From positions 62,001 to 126,000 of the forward strand of contig NZ_CP095398.1 in NCBI RefSeq assembly GCF_023008545.1: a DNA stretch of 64,000 nt, written 5' to 3'. This document shows positions 51,812 to 61,423 of the stretch, one piece after another. Position 1 is the stretch's first letter. Each line of letters starts with the position of its first letter. Below the pieces are notes generated by a model that saw only the letters and a program-made list of their open reading frames with translations, did not search any database and had not been told where the DNA came from. The DNA is from Natribaculum luteum (lineage in GTDB: Archaea; Halobacteriota; Halobacteria; Halobacteriales; Natrialbaceae). Both the position numbers and the translations under genes were made by a program.

Positions 51812-52822
51812 TCAGTCCTTCCTCGGGGCGGGCCACCGAGGGTCGATCGGGTCCTCGATACGCTCGAGTTCGTCAACAGAGAGTTCGACGCCGATCGCAG
51901 CCACGTTCTCTTCCAGGTGCTCGATCGACCGCGGGCCGATGATCGGGGCGTCGACGACGTCCTTCTGGAGGAGCCAGGCGAGCGATACCTGCGCTGGCGA
52001 TGCGTCCTTCGCTTCGGCAAGCTCCTCGATGACGTCCAGGACGGCCCAGTTCTCGTCGGTGAATCGCTGTTTCGTGTACTCGTCTGCGGCTGCGCGGAGG
52101 TCCCCCTCAGGGTCGGCGTCCCTGTCGTACTTTCCGGTTAGGAAGCCGCCGGCAAGCGGTGACCACGGAATGACGCCGATTCCCTCTTCGGTACAGACTG
52201 GGAGAATATTCGCCTCCTCGTGACGATCAACAGCGTTGTACTCCGGTTGCATACAGACGAACCGCTCGACGTTTTCGACGTCGGCTGTGTACAGCCCCTT
52301 GGTAAACTGATAGGCCGACATCGTACTGGCGCCGACGTACCGGATTTTCCCTTCTTCGATCAGGTCGTCGAGGGCGTGCAATGTCTCCTCGATCGGCGTC
52401 GACTCGTCCCAGCGATGGATCTGGTAGAGGTCGATGTAGTCTGTTCTCAGCCGATCGAGGCTCGCCTGGCACTGATCGAAGACGTGTTTCCTGGAGAGGC
52501 CCTGCTTGTTCGGTCCGTCGCCCATGCGACCGAACACCTTCGTCGCGATCACGAGGTTGTCGCGATCGTACGGTTCGAGTGCCTGACCGACGATCTCCTC
52601 GCTCTCGCCGTGCGAGTAGACGTTGGCGGTATCGAAGAAGTTGATCCCCATCTCCAGCGCGCGGGCGATGATCTCGTGGGACTGCGTCTCGTCGCCGATC
52701 ATCCAGGGTTCGCTGTTCCCGAAGTTCATACATCCAAGGCAGAAACGGGACACCTCGAGTCCTGTCTCTCCTAGGGTCGTATACGCCATGTCGTCTGCAT
52801 ACTCGACCGTCTGATCTGCCAT
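51812..52822 (-). CDS. aldo/keto reductase
   Basis: This 336-residue TIM-barrel oxidoreductase uses NADPH. The catalytic tetrad is visible: Asp in FFDTANVYSHG, Tyr in the same stretch, Lys in LVIATK and His in LYQIHRWD. The cofactor-binding C-terminus ends IIGPRSIEHLEENV. A start 33 bases later (MAYTTLGETGLEVS, 52789) is also plausible and closer to the usual family N-terminus. It reduces an aldehyde or ketone, or a sugar; the substrate is unknown. Confidence 0.92.
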   Translation of the reverse strand: MADQTVEYADDMAYTTLGETGLEVSRFCLGCMNFGNSEPWMIGDETQSHEIIARALEMGINFFDTANVYSHGESEEIVGQALEPYDRDNLVIATKVFGRMGDGPNKQGLSRKHVFDQCQASLDRLRTDYIDLYQIHRWDESTPIEETLHALDDLIEEGKIRYVGASTMSAYQFTKGLYTADVENVERFVCMQPEYNAVDRHEEANILPVCTEEGIGVIPWSPLAGGFLTGKYDRDADPEGDLRAAADEYTKQRFTDENWAVLDVIEELAEAKDASPAQVSLAWLLQKDVVDAPIIGPRSIEHLEENVAAIGVELSVDELERIEDPIDPRWPAPRKD

Positions 52823-52976
52823 ACCCTGACCAGTCCTGTGATCCCGAAAAGCATTGGGGTGGCAGAGAATCGTCTCGCCTATCCATCTTTCGTCCGCAGA
52901 GTGTGTTCGGCAAGAGTGGCGCTCTCGACCAGACGACCTCGAGTTCTCACGTCGGTGATACTCGGTCTTCGACCGA

Positions 52977-53702
52977 CTACTCGTCGTCTCCGTCCCCGTC
53001 TGAAACTGCGTCGTTCTCCCAGCCTTCGCTGTGGATCCGTTCCTCTGGCGTGCCGAGGTCGCGAAGCCGCTCGGTCGTCTCGACGACCATCTCCGGGACG
53101 CCGCAGACGTAGAAGTCCCGCGTTTCGAACTCGTCGAAAAGCTCGTCGAGGTGCTCCTGGACGTACCCGATCCGGCCGAGCCAGTCCCAGTCGGGATCCG
53201 ACAGGGTGTAGGTCACCTCGCAGTTCGCGTGCATCACCGCCAACTCGTCGAGCGTGCTCCGATGGGTGATCGACTCTGCGGTCTGCTCGCCGAACACGAG
53301 GTGTGCGTCGCCGTCTCCGACTCGAAGGTAGTGTCTCAGGATCGCGAGTAGCGGCGTGAGGCCAGTGCCACTCGCGAGCAAGGCAACGTCGCGGTCCGGA
53401 TCTGCGAGGGTGAGATTTCCCTCGAACTCTCCGATGGTGAGCTCGTCGCCCGGCAAACGGGTGTGCATGTACGACGAGGCGAGTCCGTCGTCGTACCGTT
53501 TGATCGCGAGCGCGAACTCGTCGGTGTCAGGGAGAGTCGTCGGCGTGTAGGGGCGAACGACCTCCTTTCCGTCAGTCTCGAACTGGACGGTCGTGTGCTG
53601 GCCGGGGTCGTAGTCGAGGTCGTGGTCGGGAACGCGAATCCGGAATCCCCTGACTCGTGGCGTGAGTCGGTACGTGTCGACGAGCGTTGCGGTGTACGTC
53701 AT
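52977..53702 (-). CDS. FAD/NAD(P)-binding oxidoreductase (ferredoxin-NADP reductase type)
   Basis: This 241-residue flavoprotein has an N-terminal beta-barrel with the FAD-binding motif VRPYTPTTLP and the isoalloxazine-facing GLASSYMHTRLPGDEL. The NAD(P) domain carries ASGTGLTPLLAILRHY and FYVCGVPEMV. It has no iron-sulfur domain, so it works with a separate electron acceptor or donor. The ATG at 53702 starts the conserved barrel (MTYTATLVDTYRLTPRVRGF); a longer frame upstream has no family features. Confidence 0.88.
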   Translation of the reverse strand: MTYTATLVDTYRLTPRVRGFRIRVPDHDLDYDPGQHTTVQFETDGKEVVRPYTPTTLPDTDEFALAIKRYDDGLASSYMHTRLPGDELTIGEFEGNLTLADPDRDVALLASGTGLTPLLAILRHYLRVGDGDAHLVFGEQTAESITHRSTLDELAVMHANCEVTYTLSDPDWDWLGRIGYVQEHLDELFDEFETRDFYVCGVPEMVVETTERLRDLGTPEERIHSEGWENDAVSDGDGDDE

Positions 53703-53986
53703 CGGGTCACCCCGAAGCGAAAACGAGCGATCATCGTTCGCTCGAACGTACACGAGCCAGCCGCAAAAACGGCCAATACGAAAGTGGACGACAGTCACCA
53801 TCGGGAGAACGTATGCGAGCGTCTCGAGGAATCGACGAAACCGTGATCCGGATCGGAGTCCGAGACGATACCGAGGCCCACTACCGTTCGCCGTGACCGG
53901 CCGAGATGTAGACCATTGCCGTCGGAACTGCCCGACGATAAGCGGGCACCTCGAGCGCGTCACCTCGTTGGGACGGCGGGATGCAC

Positions 53987-53994
53987 AATTTATG
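53987..53994 (+). promoter_or_regulatory. TATA box for the aldo/keto reductase gene at 54018
   Basis: AATTTATG lies about 25-30 nt before the ATG, spacing typical of a leaderless haloarchaeal promoter. Confidence 0.5.
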
Positions 53995-54017
53995 TATGTC
54001 GACGCTGACGGCCGCAT

Positions 54018-54902
54018 ATGGAGACGCGTTCGCTTGGCAAAACTGGCCACGACAGCACTGTGATGACCTTCGGCGCGATCGCGCTCAACTGGCTCGAGCA
54101 AGACGGCGCCGACCAGCTGGTCGAACTCGTGCTCGACCACGGCGTCAACCACTTCGACGTCGCCCCGACCTACGGGGACGCGGAACTCAAGCTCGGCCCC
54201 AAACTCCGCCAGCATCGCGAGGAGATCTTTCTTGGCTGCAAGACTCAGGAGCGAGAGTACGAGGAGGCAAAGCAAACGCTCGAGCAGTCACTCACTCGCC
54301 TCGGCGTCGAACACATCGATCTCTACCAGATCCATGGTCTCGAGTACGAACACGAACTCGATACGATCACGGACGAGGGTGGTGCCCTCGAGGCCTTCCG
54401 CGAAGCCAAAGCGGAGGGGCTCGTCGACCATATCGGACTGACCAGCCACGGCGATCCCCAGCTCATCCTCGATGCCCTCGACCGCATCGACGATCTGGCA
54501 ACCGTGATGTTCCCACTGAACCCGGTCGTCGTCGGCAAGGACGACGACGAGTACGACTACGAGGCCGTACTCGAGCGGGCGGCTGAACTGGACGTGGGGA
54601 CGCTCGGCATCAAGGCTTTCGCGAAGGGGCCGTGGCCATCGACCGACGAACTGCCCGAGCGTGACCGCCCGTACGCGAACTGGTACGAGCCGGTCGATAC
54701 ACCCGACGAGATCCAGGAGCGGTTCGACTTCGCGGCCTCGCAGGGCCTGACGAGCGTCGTCAGCCCGGGCGACCCCAAGCTCGTCGCGATGGTACTCGAT
54801 GCGGCCGACCGCTACGACGGGATGCTCGAGGAAGTCCAGCGGTCGCTCGTCGAACGACTGCGCCACGAGCAGAGTCCCGTTCCCGAGCAGCTCCACCACT
54901 GA
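54018..54902 (+). CDS. aldo/keto reductase, second type
   Basis: This 294-residue protein has Asp/Tyr in HFDVAPTYGDAE, Lys in IFLGCKTQ and His in LYQIHGLEYE. The fold is the short aldo/keto reductase form often annotated as a predicted oxidoreductase of the aldo/keto reductase family. It shares only the catalytic pattern with the gene at 51812, so it is not a recent duplicate. The next gene, a methyltransferase, starts 29 bp after its stop in the same orientation. Confidence 0.9.
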   Translation: METRSLGKTGHDSTVMTFGAIALNWLEQDGADQLVELVLDHGVNHFDVAPTYGDAELKLGPKLRQHREEIFLGCKTQEREYEEAKQTLEQSLTRLGVEHIDLYQIHGLEYEHELDTITDEGGALEAFREAKAEGLVDHIGLTSHGDPQLILDALDRIDDLATVMFPLNPVVVGKDDDEYDYEAVLERAAELDVGTLGIKAFAKGPWPSTDELPERDRPYANWYEPVDTPDEIQERFDFAASQGLTSVVSPGDPKLVAMVLDAADRYDGMLEEVQRSLVERLRHEQSPVPEQLHH

Positions 54903-54931
54903 GACGAGGGTACAGAGTCACGAAATCTCCA

Positions 54932-55651
54932 ATGGACGTCCCCGAAACAGTCACAGCCGCGCTCGCAGACCGTCCCGTGGCGGGGAGGGTTTGCCTCGAA
55001 GCCGGCGCAGGCGTCGGCAACACGACCGCCGGGCTGCTCGAGGCTGGTGCGAGCCGTGTCTACGCCGTCACCAACGATAATGAGCACGCGAACCTCGTTC
55101 GCGAGCGGATCGATGGTACCGACACCGAACGGACCGCCGTTCTGGAGGCTGACCTGCGAACTCTCCCGCTGGCATCGGATTCGGTCGGTCTCATCACTGC
55201 TCACGGTCTGTTCAACGTGCTCCCGCCGGCGTCGCTCGAGTCGATCGCAGTTGAGCTAACGCGCGTTGCCACTCCTGGCTGCCATCTCGTCGTCGACGAC
55301 TACGCACCGCTCCCCGCCGACGCTGCCGTGAGCGAACTCTTCGCACTCGAGAACGCCGCAACCGAGCTGGCCGAGGGGCGGCCTGCACTGACGTTCTATC
55401 CGGCAGCGGTGCTCTGCCGACTGTTCGTCGGCTACGGGTGGGAGTTCGACCGGGAGCAGACCTTGCTGGACCCGGTTCCGTGGACTGCAGGCCACGTCGA
55501 GGCCCACGCCGAGGTGGCGCGGACTGCGGCTTCCGAGGTGTCGGGCAAACTGGGGGAGTACCTGACGGCAGCGGCCGATCGCCTCACGACGGAGATCGGT
55601 GAGGAATCAGTCGGTCGGATGTACAGCGTCGCGTTGCGGTTACCCGTCTGA
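54932..55651 (+). CDS. class I SAM-dependent methyltransferase
   Basis: The protein is 239 residues. Motif I is CLEAGAGVGNTTAGLLEAG (residues about 20-39), with the acidic motif after the next strand (VYAVTNDNEHANLV) and motif IV-like DSVGLITAHGLFNVL. A conserved later strand is CHLVVDDYAPL. Substrate unknown. It probably shares a transcript with the upstream aldo/keto reductase. Confidence 0.85.
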   Translation: MDVPETVTAALADRPVAGRVCLEAGAGVGNTTAGLLEAGASRVYAVTNDNEHANLVRERIDGTDTERTAVLEADLRTLPLASDSVGLITAHGLFNVLPPASLESIAVELTRVATPGCHLVVDDYAPLPADAAVSELFALENAATELAEGRPALTFYPAAVLCRLFVGYGWEFDREQTLLDPVPWTAGHVEAHAEVARTAASEVSGKLGEYLTAAADRLTTEIGEESVGRMYSVALRLPV

Positions 55652-55908
55652 ACAAGCCTCAACGCGCGTATCCAGCGGATGCCGATGATCACTCGGTGAG
55701 TAAGGCTGGCCGGTCGGGACGGAGAACTGCCGTCTCGCCGTCAGTTGGTGCTGGGAATTCACTCGAGTGAAACGTCGATTCGAAGAATCCCCTTATCGTG
55801 CACCGCAGTGTGCCCTTGCAGCGGTTGCACGATCAGCAGTAGCTGCCGGATTGTCACTAGATGCCTATCTATTCGTCGTGATCGTGTCTTAGCCAGGGGA
55901 CGTGACTA

Positions 55909-57303
55909 ATGACGATCAACGCTCCGATCGACGAACCCGAATACGAATCGCTTGCTCAAGAGATCCACGGCAAGGCGTTCCGGCCCGGAGACGACGGCTA
56001 CGACGAGGCCCGATCGATCTGGAACGCGATGATCGACCGAGAACCGGCCGTCGTCGTCCGCCCCGCCGGGGCAGCCGACGTGATGACCGCGGTGGAGTTT
56101 GCCCGCGATCGCGACCTCCCGCTCTCCGTCAAAGGCGGCGGCCATAACGTCGCCGGTAACGCCATCTGTGACGACGGTCTCACCATCGACCTGTCTTCGA
56201 TGTCGTCGGTGCGGGTCGATCCCACATCACAAACCGCTCGCGTCGGGCCCGGTGCGACGATGGCCGACCTCGACCACGAGACGCAGGCGTTCGGCCTCGC
56301 GACGCCCGGCGGCGTCATCTCGACGACCGGCGTCGCCGGGGTCACGCTCGGCGGCGGGATCGGCTGGCTCAGCCGCAAATACGGCCTCTCGATCGACAAC
56401 CTTCGGTCGGTCGATGTCGTCACCGCGGACGGGGAGCTTGTAACCGCAAATGAAGACGAGAACCCGGACCTCTTCTGGGCGATTCGCGGGGGGAGCGGCA
56501 ACTTCGGGATCATCACGTCGTTCGAATTCGATCTCCACGAAGTCGGCCCGGAAGTGCTGTTCGGGCCGATCGTCTACCCGTACGAGGACGCACCCGACGT
56601 GCTCGCCCGCTACGAGGAGTTCACTCGAGGCGCACCGCGGGAGTGTGCCGTCTGGGCGAACAGCGTCGCGGCACCGCCGCTCCCGTTCCTTCCCGAAGCG
56701 ATCCACGGAACGACGGTTCTCATACTGATGGGATTCTACGCCGGCGATCTCGATGAGGGCAAGGCGGTGCTCGAACCGCTCCGCGAGTTCGGTGACCCCA
56801 TCGCCGACGCCGTCGAACCGATGCGCTATACCGAGATCCAGAGCCTGCTTGACGAGCTGTACACCGAGGGCGCCCGAAACTACTGGAAGGCGCCGAATTT
56901 TACGGCGCTTTCCGAGGAGACGATCGACACCGTCGTCGAGTACGCCGAACAGTCCCCGACCCCACAGTCCGAGGTGCTCATCCATCAGGTCGGTGGGGCC
57001 GTCAACGATGTCGCGTCGGATGCGACCGCATACCCACACCGGGACACGGAGTACATCGTAACCGTCGGCGCACGCTGGGAGGATCCGGCGAAAGACGACG
57101 AGTGCATCGCGTGGGTGCGAGCGTGTCACGACGCGCTCGCTGAAGGTGCGACGGGCGGGACGTACGTCAACTTCGAGGGCGACCGCGAAGGCCGCGAGCG
57201 GAACGCATACGGAGAGAACTACGACCGACTCGTCGAGTCGAAAAACGAGTACGACCCGGATAACCGCTTCCGGCTGAATCAAAACGTGAAGCCAGCAGAC
57301 TAG
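55909..57303 (+). CDS. FAD-binding oxidoreductase (berberine-bridge-enzyme type)
   Basis: The protein is 464 residues. A PCMH-type FAD domain contains PLSVKGGGHNVAGNAICDDG, whose His is the usual covalent FAD attachment, and GVAGVTLGGGIGWLSRKYGLS. The C-terminal berberine-bridge motif ends YGENYDRLVESKNEYDPDNRFRLNQN. Members oxidise sugars, alcohols or alkaloids with oxygen. The second covalent Cys of bicovalent relatives is not evident in the glycine-rich segment. No signal peptide. It stands alone between two promoter regions. Confidence 0.92.
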   Translation: MTINAPIDEPEYESLAQEIHGKAFRPGDDGYDEARSIWNAMIDREPAVVVRPAGAADVMTAVEFARDRDLPLSVKGGGHNVAGNAICDDGLTIDLSSMSSVRVDPTSQTARVGPGATMADLDHETQAFGLATPGGVISTTGVAGVTLGGGIGWLSRKYGLSIDNLRSVDVVTADGELVTANEDENPDLFWAIRGGSGNFGIITSFEFDLHEVGPEVLFGPIVYPYEDAPDVLARYEEFTRGAPRECAVWANSVAAPPLPFLPEAIHGTTVLILMGFYAGDLDEGKAVLEPLREFGDPIADAVEPMRYTEIQSLLDELYTEGARNYWKAPNFTALSEETIDTVVEYAEQSPTPQSEVLIHQVGGAVNDVASDATAYPHRDTEYIVTVGARWEDPAKDDECIAWVRACHDALAEGATGGTYVNFEGDREGRERNAYGENYDRLVESKNEYDPDNRFRLNQNVKPAD

Positions 57304-57425
57304 GACGGAAGTGATTCATACGCCCTCTACCTCTTGCGTGCAATTTTCTGAAAGGAAATATGTGTATCTTGGACCGGCTGCAGGCTACAAATCGCATATT
57401 CACGCGTGTTCGAGGATCAGATCTC

Positions 57426-58463
57426 TCAGACGCTGTCGACGCCGAGGACGTCGTCGACAACCGCCTGCACGCGCGTCGCCTCCGCGAAGGAGACGAGGTC
57501 GCCGTCGCCGCCCTCGAGATCGGTCACAAACTCGTCGACCAGTGTGAGCGTCGTCTTGCCCGGGTCCTCGGTGATCACGCGCTCGTCCGATTCACCGGGG
57601 CTGGCGACGAGACGGCGCCACGCCTGGAGCGACAGCGATCCCTCGGTCCCCTCGACGGTGATGCTGTTTTCCTCGCCGCCGGCACAGTCACAGAGGAGGT
57701 CGATAGTCCCGTGAACACTCTCGTCGAGAGCGACAGCGCCGCCGGCGTCGGTGACGGCCTCGACAGCCGCTCGATCCGCCTCGCTCGCGTCGGCACCCGC
57801 GACATCGCCACCGGCGAGGAACGTGCCGACGATGGACTCCTCGTACTTCTCTGGGGCCGTGTACCGGACGCCCGCAGTGACGTCGACGAGACCGCCGAAT
57901 AATTCCTGCGTACCGAACACGAAGTGGCTCCCGACCTCCCGGAGCGGGCCGCCCTGCTCGCGGTCGGCAAGCCAGTCGACGTCCTGCCACTCGCGTGGCC
58001 ACTGCGGGAAGCGAAACCGGAGGGTGACGCGTTTCGGCGTGCCGATTTCGCCGGCTGCGATCCGCTCGCGCATCTCGACGAACCCCGGCGTGTAGCGAAA
58101 CGGGAAGTTGATAGCGGTCGTCCGGTCGCTCTCGCGTGCCCGGTCGGTCAGTTCGTGGCCGACCGCTGCGTTCTCCGCGATGGGCTTCTCACAGATGACG
58201 TGCTTTTCCGCATCGAGTGCGGACCGGACGACGGCCGCGTGGTGCTTCGGCGGGACGCCCACGTAGACGATATCGACCGCGTCGATCTCGACGAGGTCCT
58301 CGACCACGGTGACCGCCTCGCAGTCGTACGTTGCCGCCATCGACTCCGCTTTCTCGGCGACGCGGTCACAGACTGCCCGGATCGTAGTTCGTTCGTGTTC
58401 GTGGAACGCCTCCGCGAGGCGTGTCCCGATGACGCCACAGCCGACGATTCCGACCTGGTACAT
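57426..58463 (-). CDS. Gfo/Idh/MocA family oxidoreductase
   Basis: This 345-residue protein has a Rossmann N-terminus MYQVGIVGCGVIGTRLAEAF and the family motif HVICEKPIAENAA, whose Lys is catalytic. The C-terminal domain holds FRFPQWPREWQDVDWL and REVGSHFVFGTQ with the metal-free active-site His. It oxidises or reduces a sugar or related polyol with NAD(P). The ATG at 58463 directly precedes the Rossmann strand. The IS110 transposase gene lies upstream on the same strand. Confidence 0.9.
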   Translation of the reverse strand: MYQVGIVGCGVIGTRLAEAFHEHERTTIRAVCDRVAEKAESMAATYDCEAVTVVEDLVEIDAVDIVYVGVPPKHHAAVVRSALDAEKHVICEKPIAENAAVGHELTDRARESDRTTAINFPFRYTPGFVEMRERIAAGEIGTPKRVTLRFRFPQWPREWQDVDWLADREQGGPLREVGSHFVFGTQELFGGLVDVTAGVRYTAPEKYEESIVGTFLAGGDVAGADASEADRAAVEAVTDAGGAVALDESVHGTIDLLCDCAGGEENSITVEGTEGSLSLQAWRRLVASPGESDERVITEDPGKTTLTLVDEFVTDLEGGDGDLVSFAEATRVQAVVDDVLGVDSV

Positions 58464-58849
58464 GAGCAGGAGATGGACCGCCCGTCTCAAGAAGGTGCTC
58501 ATCGCGGTCTGCCCTTGGTACCCGCCCAGTCGGAGACGGGCCCGACGGTTGCGATTTCTCGCGTCTGGACGGGGCTCGCACCTCGCTACTGACAGCAGTT
58601 CGGGTGATCGTCGAGTAGTCACGAGATACACCCTCTGTATGCACCTATGGAAATTCTGCTGGCTGAGCAAACCACGTTTGCCAAGATAATTTTTCGGGGT
58701 ACGAAGACTTGCTCTACTCGTTGAGCAAAGAATCGACAACCGGCGAACCGATGGCTACTGTAACAACCATCAGGCGGGGGACTTCTTGTTAGCGAGAGCA
58801 GTCGCTAACGTTACCACCGGCCGGCCAATGAGCGCCGCCGGGGCGGCGC
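58464..58849. other. intergenic region with an IS110 downstream hairpin
   Basis: About 385 bp. Contains a perfect palindrome AGCGCCGCC-GG-GGCGGCGCT at 58831-58850, directly after the IS110 stop codon and likely its terminator. Another small hairpin AGCGA-GAGCAG-TCGCT lies near 58791-58806. No gene. Confidence 0.55.
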
Positions 58850-59848
58850 TCAGGCACTCACCCCTGGTGGATCGTACACCTCCTCACGGTCAAGCATGTG
58901 ATACATTGAAACCAGCAACTTCCGAGCGGTTGCCACAATCGCTGTTTTCGAGTTCTTCTTCCGAGCTAACCGGTTGTAAAACCGGCTGAGGTACTCGTCT
59001 TCGCATGTATGAACCGCCGTGTACGACGCTTGAACGAGCAGCCACCGGACCCGTCCTGATCCTCGCTTCGAGATGCCTCCCTCAAACCGCGAGTCGCCAG
59101 ACTCGCGGATTATCGGGTTCAGCCCGACGTAACTTACGACCTCTTTGGCCCGGTCAAACCGGTTGACCTCGCCCAACTCCGCGTAAATCGTCAACGCCGT
59201 AAAGTAACTCACACCAGGAATCGTCATCAGGAGCTGGGTCTCCTTCAGAGACCCAGCTCGTTCCTCGATCTCCGCTTCCAACGACTCGATCTGCTCAGTG
59301 AGTACCTGAATGAGTTCCAGGTATGACTCCAGCAACGCATCCCACGGTTCCGGGAGCGAGAGTTCCGCCAGGAACTCTCGTCCCTCCACACTCAACGGCT
59401 TTACCTCCCGAGTGATGCCGTGATCACTCAACAAGCCGTGGATCTTGTTCGCGTACTCGGTCCGGTTCTCCACGAGTTTCTGTCGCCCGCGCACAAGTGC
59501 GCGGGCTTGCCGAACCTCGTCGGTTGGAACGTAGCTCTCAGGAATCGATTCCAACCGAACCATCCGAGCGAGTTGTTTCGCGTCAACGCGGTCAGTTTTC
59601 TTATCCGAGTCGGAGATCAACTTCAGTTCGCCTGGATTAGCGACACTAACATCCAGATACTCTGAAAGAGTATCATGGATGTGGTAGTAGTTGCTGGTCG
59701 CTTCAAGCGCGGCTTTGGCCCCAGCGTACCGCTGGGCAAAGTCGTCGAGGTTCGCGTTTTCGACGCGAACCTCTTCGACGATCTCACCGTTTTCGTCCAG
59801 TACTGCGATCTGTGAGTACCGCTTGTGTACGTCGATTCCAATGAACAT
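58850..59848 (-). CDS. IS110 family transposase
   Basis: The protein is 332 residues. A RuvC-like N-domain shows D6 in FIGIDVHK, E49 in AALEATSNYY, then D86 and D89 in KKTDRVDAKQLA, which together form the DEDD set. The C-terminal domain includes the serine-containing MTIPGVSYFTA and the VSYVGLNPI motif. IS110 enzymes act with a noncoding bridge RNA that pairs with target and donor. The ATG at 59848 starts MFIGID; a longer start adds 14 unrelated residues. All catalytic residues are present, so the element may be active. Confidence 0.93.
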   Translation of the reverse strand: MFIGIDVHKRYSQIAVLDENGEIVEEVRVENANLDDFAQRYAGAKAALEATSNYYHIHDTLSEYLDVSVANPGELKLISDSDKKTDRVDAKQLARMVRLESIPESYVPTDEVRQARALVRGRQKLVENRTEYANKIHGLLSDHGITREVKPLSVEGREFLAELSLPEPWDALLESYLELIQVLTEQIESLEAEIEERAGSLKETQLLMTIPGVSYFTALTIYAELGEVNRFDRAKEVVSYVGLNPIIRESGDSRFEGGISKRGSGRVRWLLVQASYTAVHTCEDEYLSRFYNRLARKKNSKTAIVATARKLLVSMYHMLDREEVYDPPGVSA

Positions 59849-60115
59849 TGGATTCACCTTGGAACGCCGGTGCGTGAAACAGAGATGCACCTATACGGGC
59901 TTTCCCGACTGCCGCTCCTGGCGGCAGTCGGGCTGTGATGCCCATGACTCGGCTTCCTACGCACTCGGACCAGTCAGCACCACGTGCTCTCGGGCACGGC
60001 ATACAGCACGGTCTCTTGCGTCCCATACTTGTTTCACGCTCTCATGGGATATAGCAGAATTTCCATCGAGTCAGCACACAGTTTCTGACAGTGACGAGAT
60101 CGTATGGCTAGGTGC
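59849..60115 (-). ncRNA. candidate IS110 bridge RNA region upstream of the transposase
   Basis: About 265 bp of noncoding DNA upstream of the transposase start carries a perfect 12-bp stem CCCGACTGCCGC-TCCTG-GCGGCAGTCGGG (59904-59932). In many IS110 elements this non-coding end encodes the bridge RNA. Element ends were not found, so the limits are approximate and the call is positional. Confidence 0.4.
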
Positions 60116-60193
60116 TGCTGAATACAGGCCGCGTCTCTCGCAACGACGTTCAGTTCGAATTGATCGATGAGTACTCTGGACCACTAGACGGCT

Positions 60194-61081
60194 CTACCTG
60201 GTGGCCGGCTCCGGTGGGTGAGGCACCTCGTCGGCAGCCGTCATGGTCTCTGCCCCCCAGATTGCGACGATCGCGCCGGCGAGCACGAACCAGAGGGCGT
60301 AATACACGAGGTCCGGCACGACGATGATTTCGGCAGTGAAATTCACCCACCCGTGTAAGATGATGATGCCGAGGATGCTACGCTCCGTACTGTTGTAGAT
60401 CCACGTGAACGCGACTGAGAGCGCTACGATGCCGGCCATGAACAGCCAGAATCCCGTGGTCCCAAACCCGACCGCGTCGTGTTGATACGACCCCTGGATA
60501 AAGAACAGGGGGAGGTGCCAGAGCGCCCAGACGACGCCCAGAATCACGCTCGCACTCAACGCCGACCACTTCAGCTGCAGCCGGTCTAACGCATACCCTC
60601 GCCATCCTAACTCTTCGAGGATCGGTGGAAGAGTCGCAAAGAACAACGTGGGGAGTAAGGCGAGGGGGTTCACGCCGAATTGGGTCACGCCTCCGCCCCA
60701 CACTGGTCCAGTTCCACCGAGGAGCAGGTCCACGACGCCAGCGAGAACGCCAATACCCAGGGGTACCAGCAGAATCACGGTGAGCCAGCGGATTCCAAAG
60801 CGTCGAGATTGGGTGACGCGATTCCAGAAGTCAGTCCGCCCACGCTCGTCATAGTGAAGGTATACGAAAACGATACCCGAGAGGCCAGGGACAGCAAGGC
60901 CGACGAGGAGCAACGCGAGTCCTGCGGCACTGTCGAATCTCACGCCGAGAACAATCGCTGGAAGCCAGAAGGCCCACGTCCCCCCCACCGCCACGGCGAG
61001 GTACACCCACCAGCTACCGACAACGTCAGAGGTGTCTTTTACTCTCTCCTTCACATCTACTTGTGGAGTTAATCCAGTCAT
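60194..61081 (-). CDS. CPBP family intramembrane metalloprotease
   Basis: This 295-residue membrane protein has about eight hydrophobic segments. The CAAX/CPBP signature is present: EELGWRGYALDRLQ (motif 1), ALWHLPLFF (motif 2) and HGWVNF (motif 3), supplying Glu and His ligands. Members act as prenyl-protein processing or stress-related proteases. The ATG at 61081 precedes the hydrophobic core by about 20 residues; an in-frame upstream start adds an unrelated stretch. No partner gene is adjacent. Confidence 0.9.
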   Translation of the reverse strand: MTGLTPQVDVKERVKDTSDVVGSWWVYLAVAVGGTWAFWLPAIVLGVRFDSAAGLALLLVGLAVPGLSGIVFVYLHYDERGRTDFWNRVTQSRRFGIRWLTVILLVPLGIGVLAGVVDLLLGGTGPVWGGGVTQFGVNPLALLPTLFFATLPPILEELGWRGYALDRLQLKWSALSASVILGVVWALWHLPLFFIQGSYQHDAVGFGTTGFWLFMAGIVALSVAFTWIYNSTERSILGIIILHGWVNFTAEIIVVPDLVYYALWFVLAGAIVAIWGAETMTAADEVPHPPEPATR

Positions 61082-61423
61082 AGTACTACTGTCTACGCTG
61101 GACTCCAGCGTAACTTGGTAGGATGCCTCTCGACGGCAGAGAACAGTGTCGAACGTCGACCGACAAGACACCACCTCTAGACGTTCCGATCTGCTGAATC
61201 CAGCATGCCGTTCCTGTCGCGTTTTGAGATTTCGACGGAGCCAAGAAAACGGGATCGAACGGCGGGTCCGTTGCTTCGCCGCGTTACAGTCTGCGGGACC
61301 ATCCTCCCGAAGCGCTGGTATCGCTGTTTTCTCCTCGAGAGGGAACGAATTCTGGCTACGTTCGGTTTTTCTTGCACGTCGGTGTTCGCTTTATGGATCT
61401 CGGAGCCGTATCTCGAGACGAGA
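61082..61423. other. divergent promoter region
   Basis: About 340 bp between the divergent protease and oxidase-like genes. A TATA-like CTTTATGG at 61389-61396 lies about 30 nt ahead of the ATG at 61424. No other supported feature. Confidence 0.5.
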
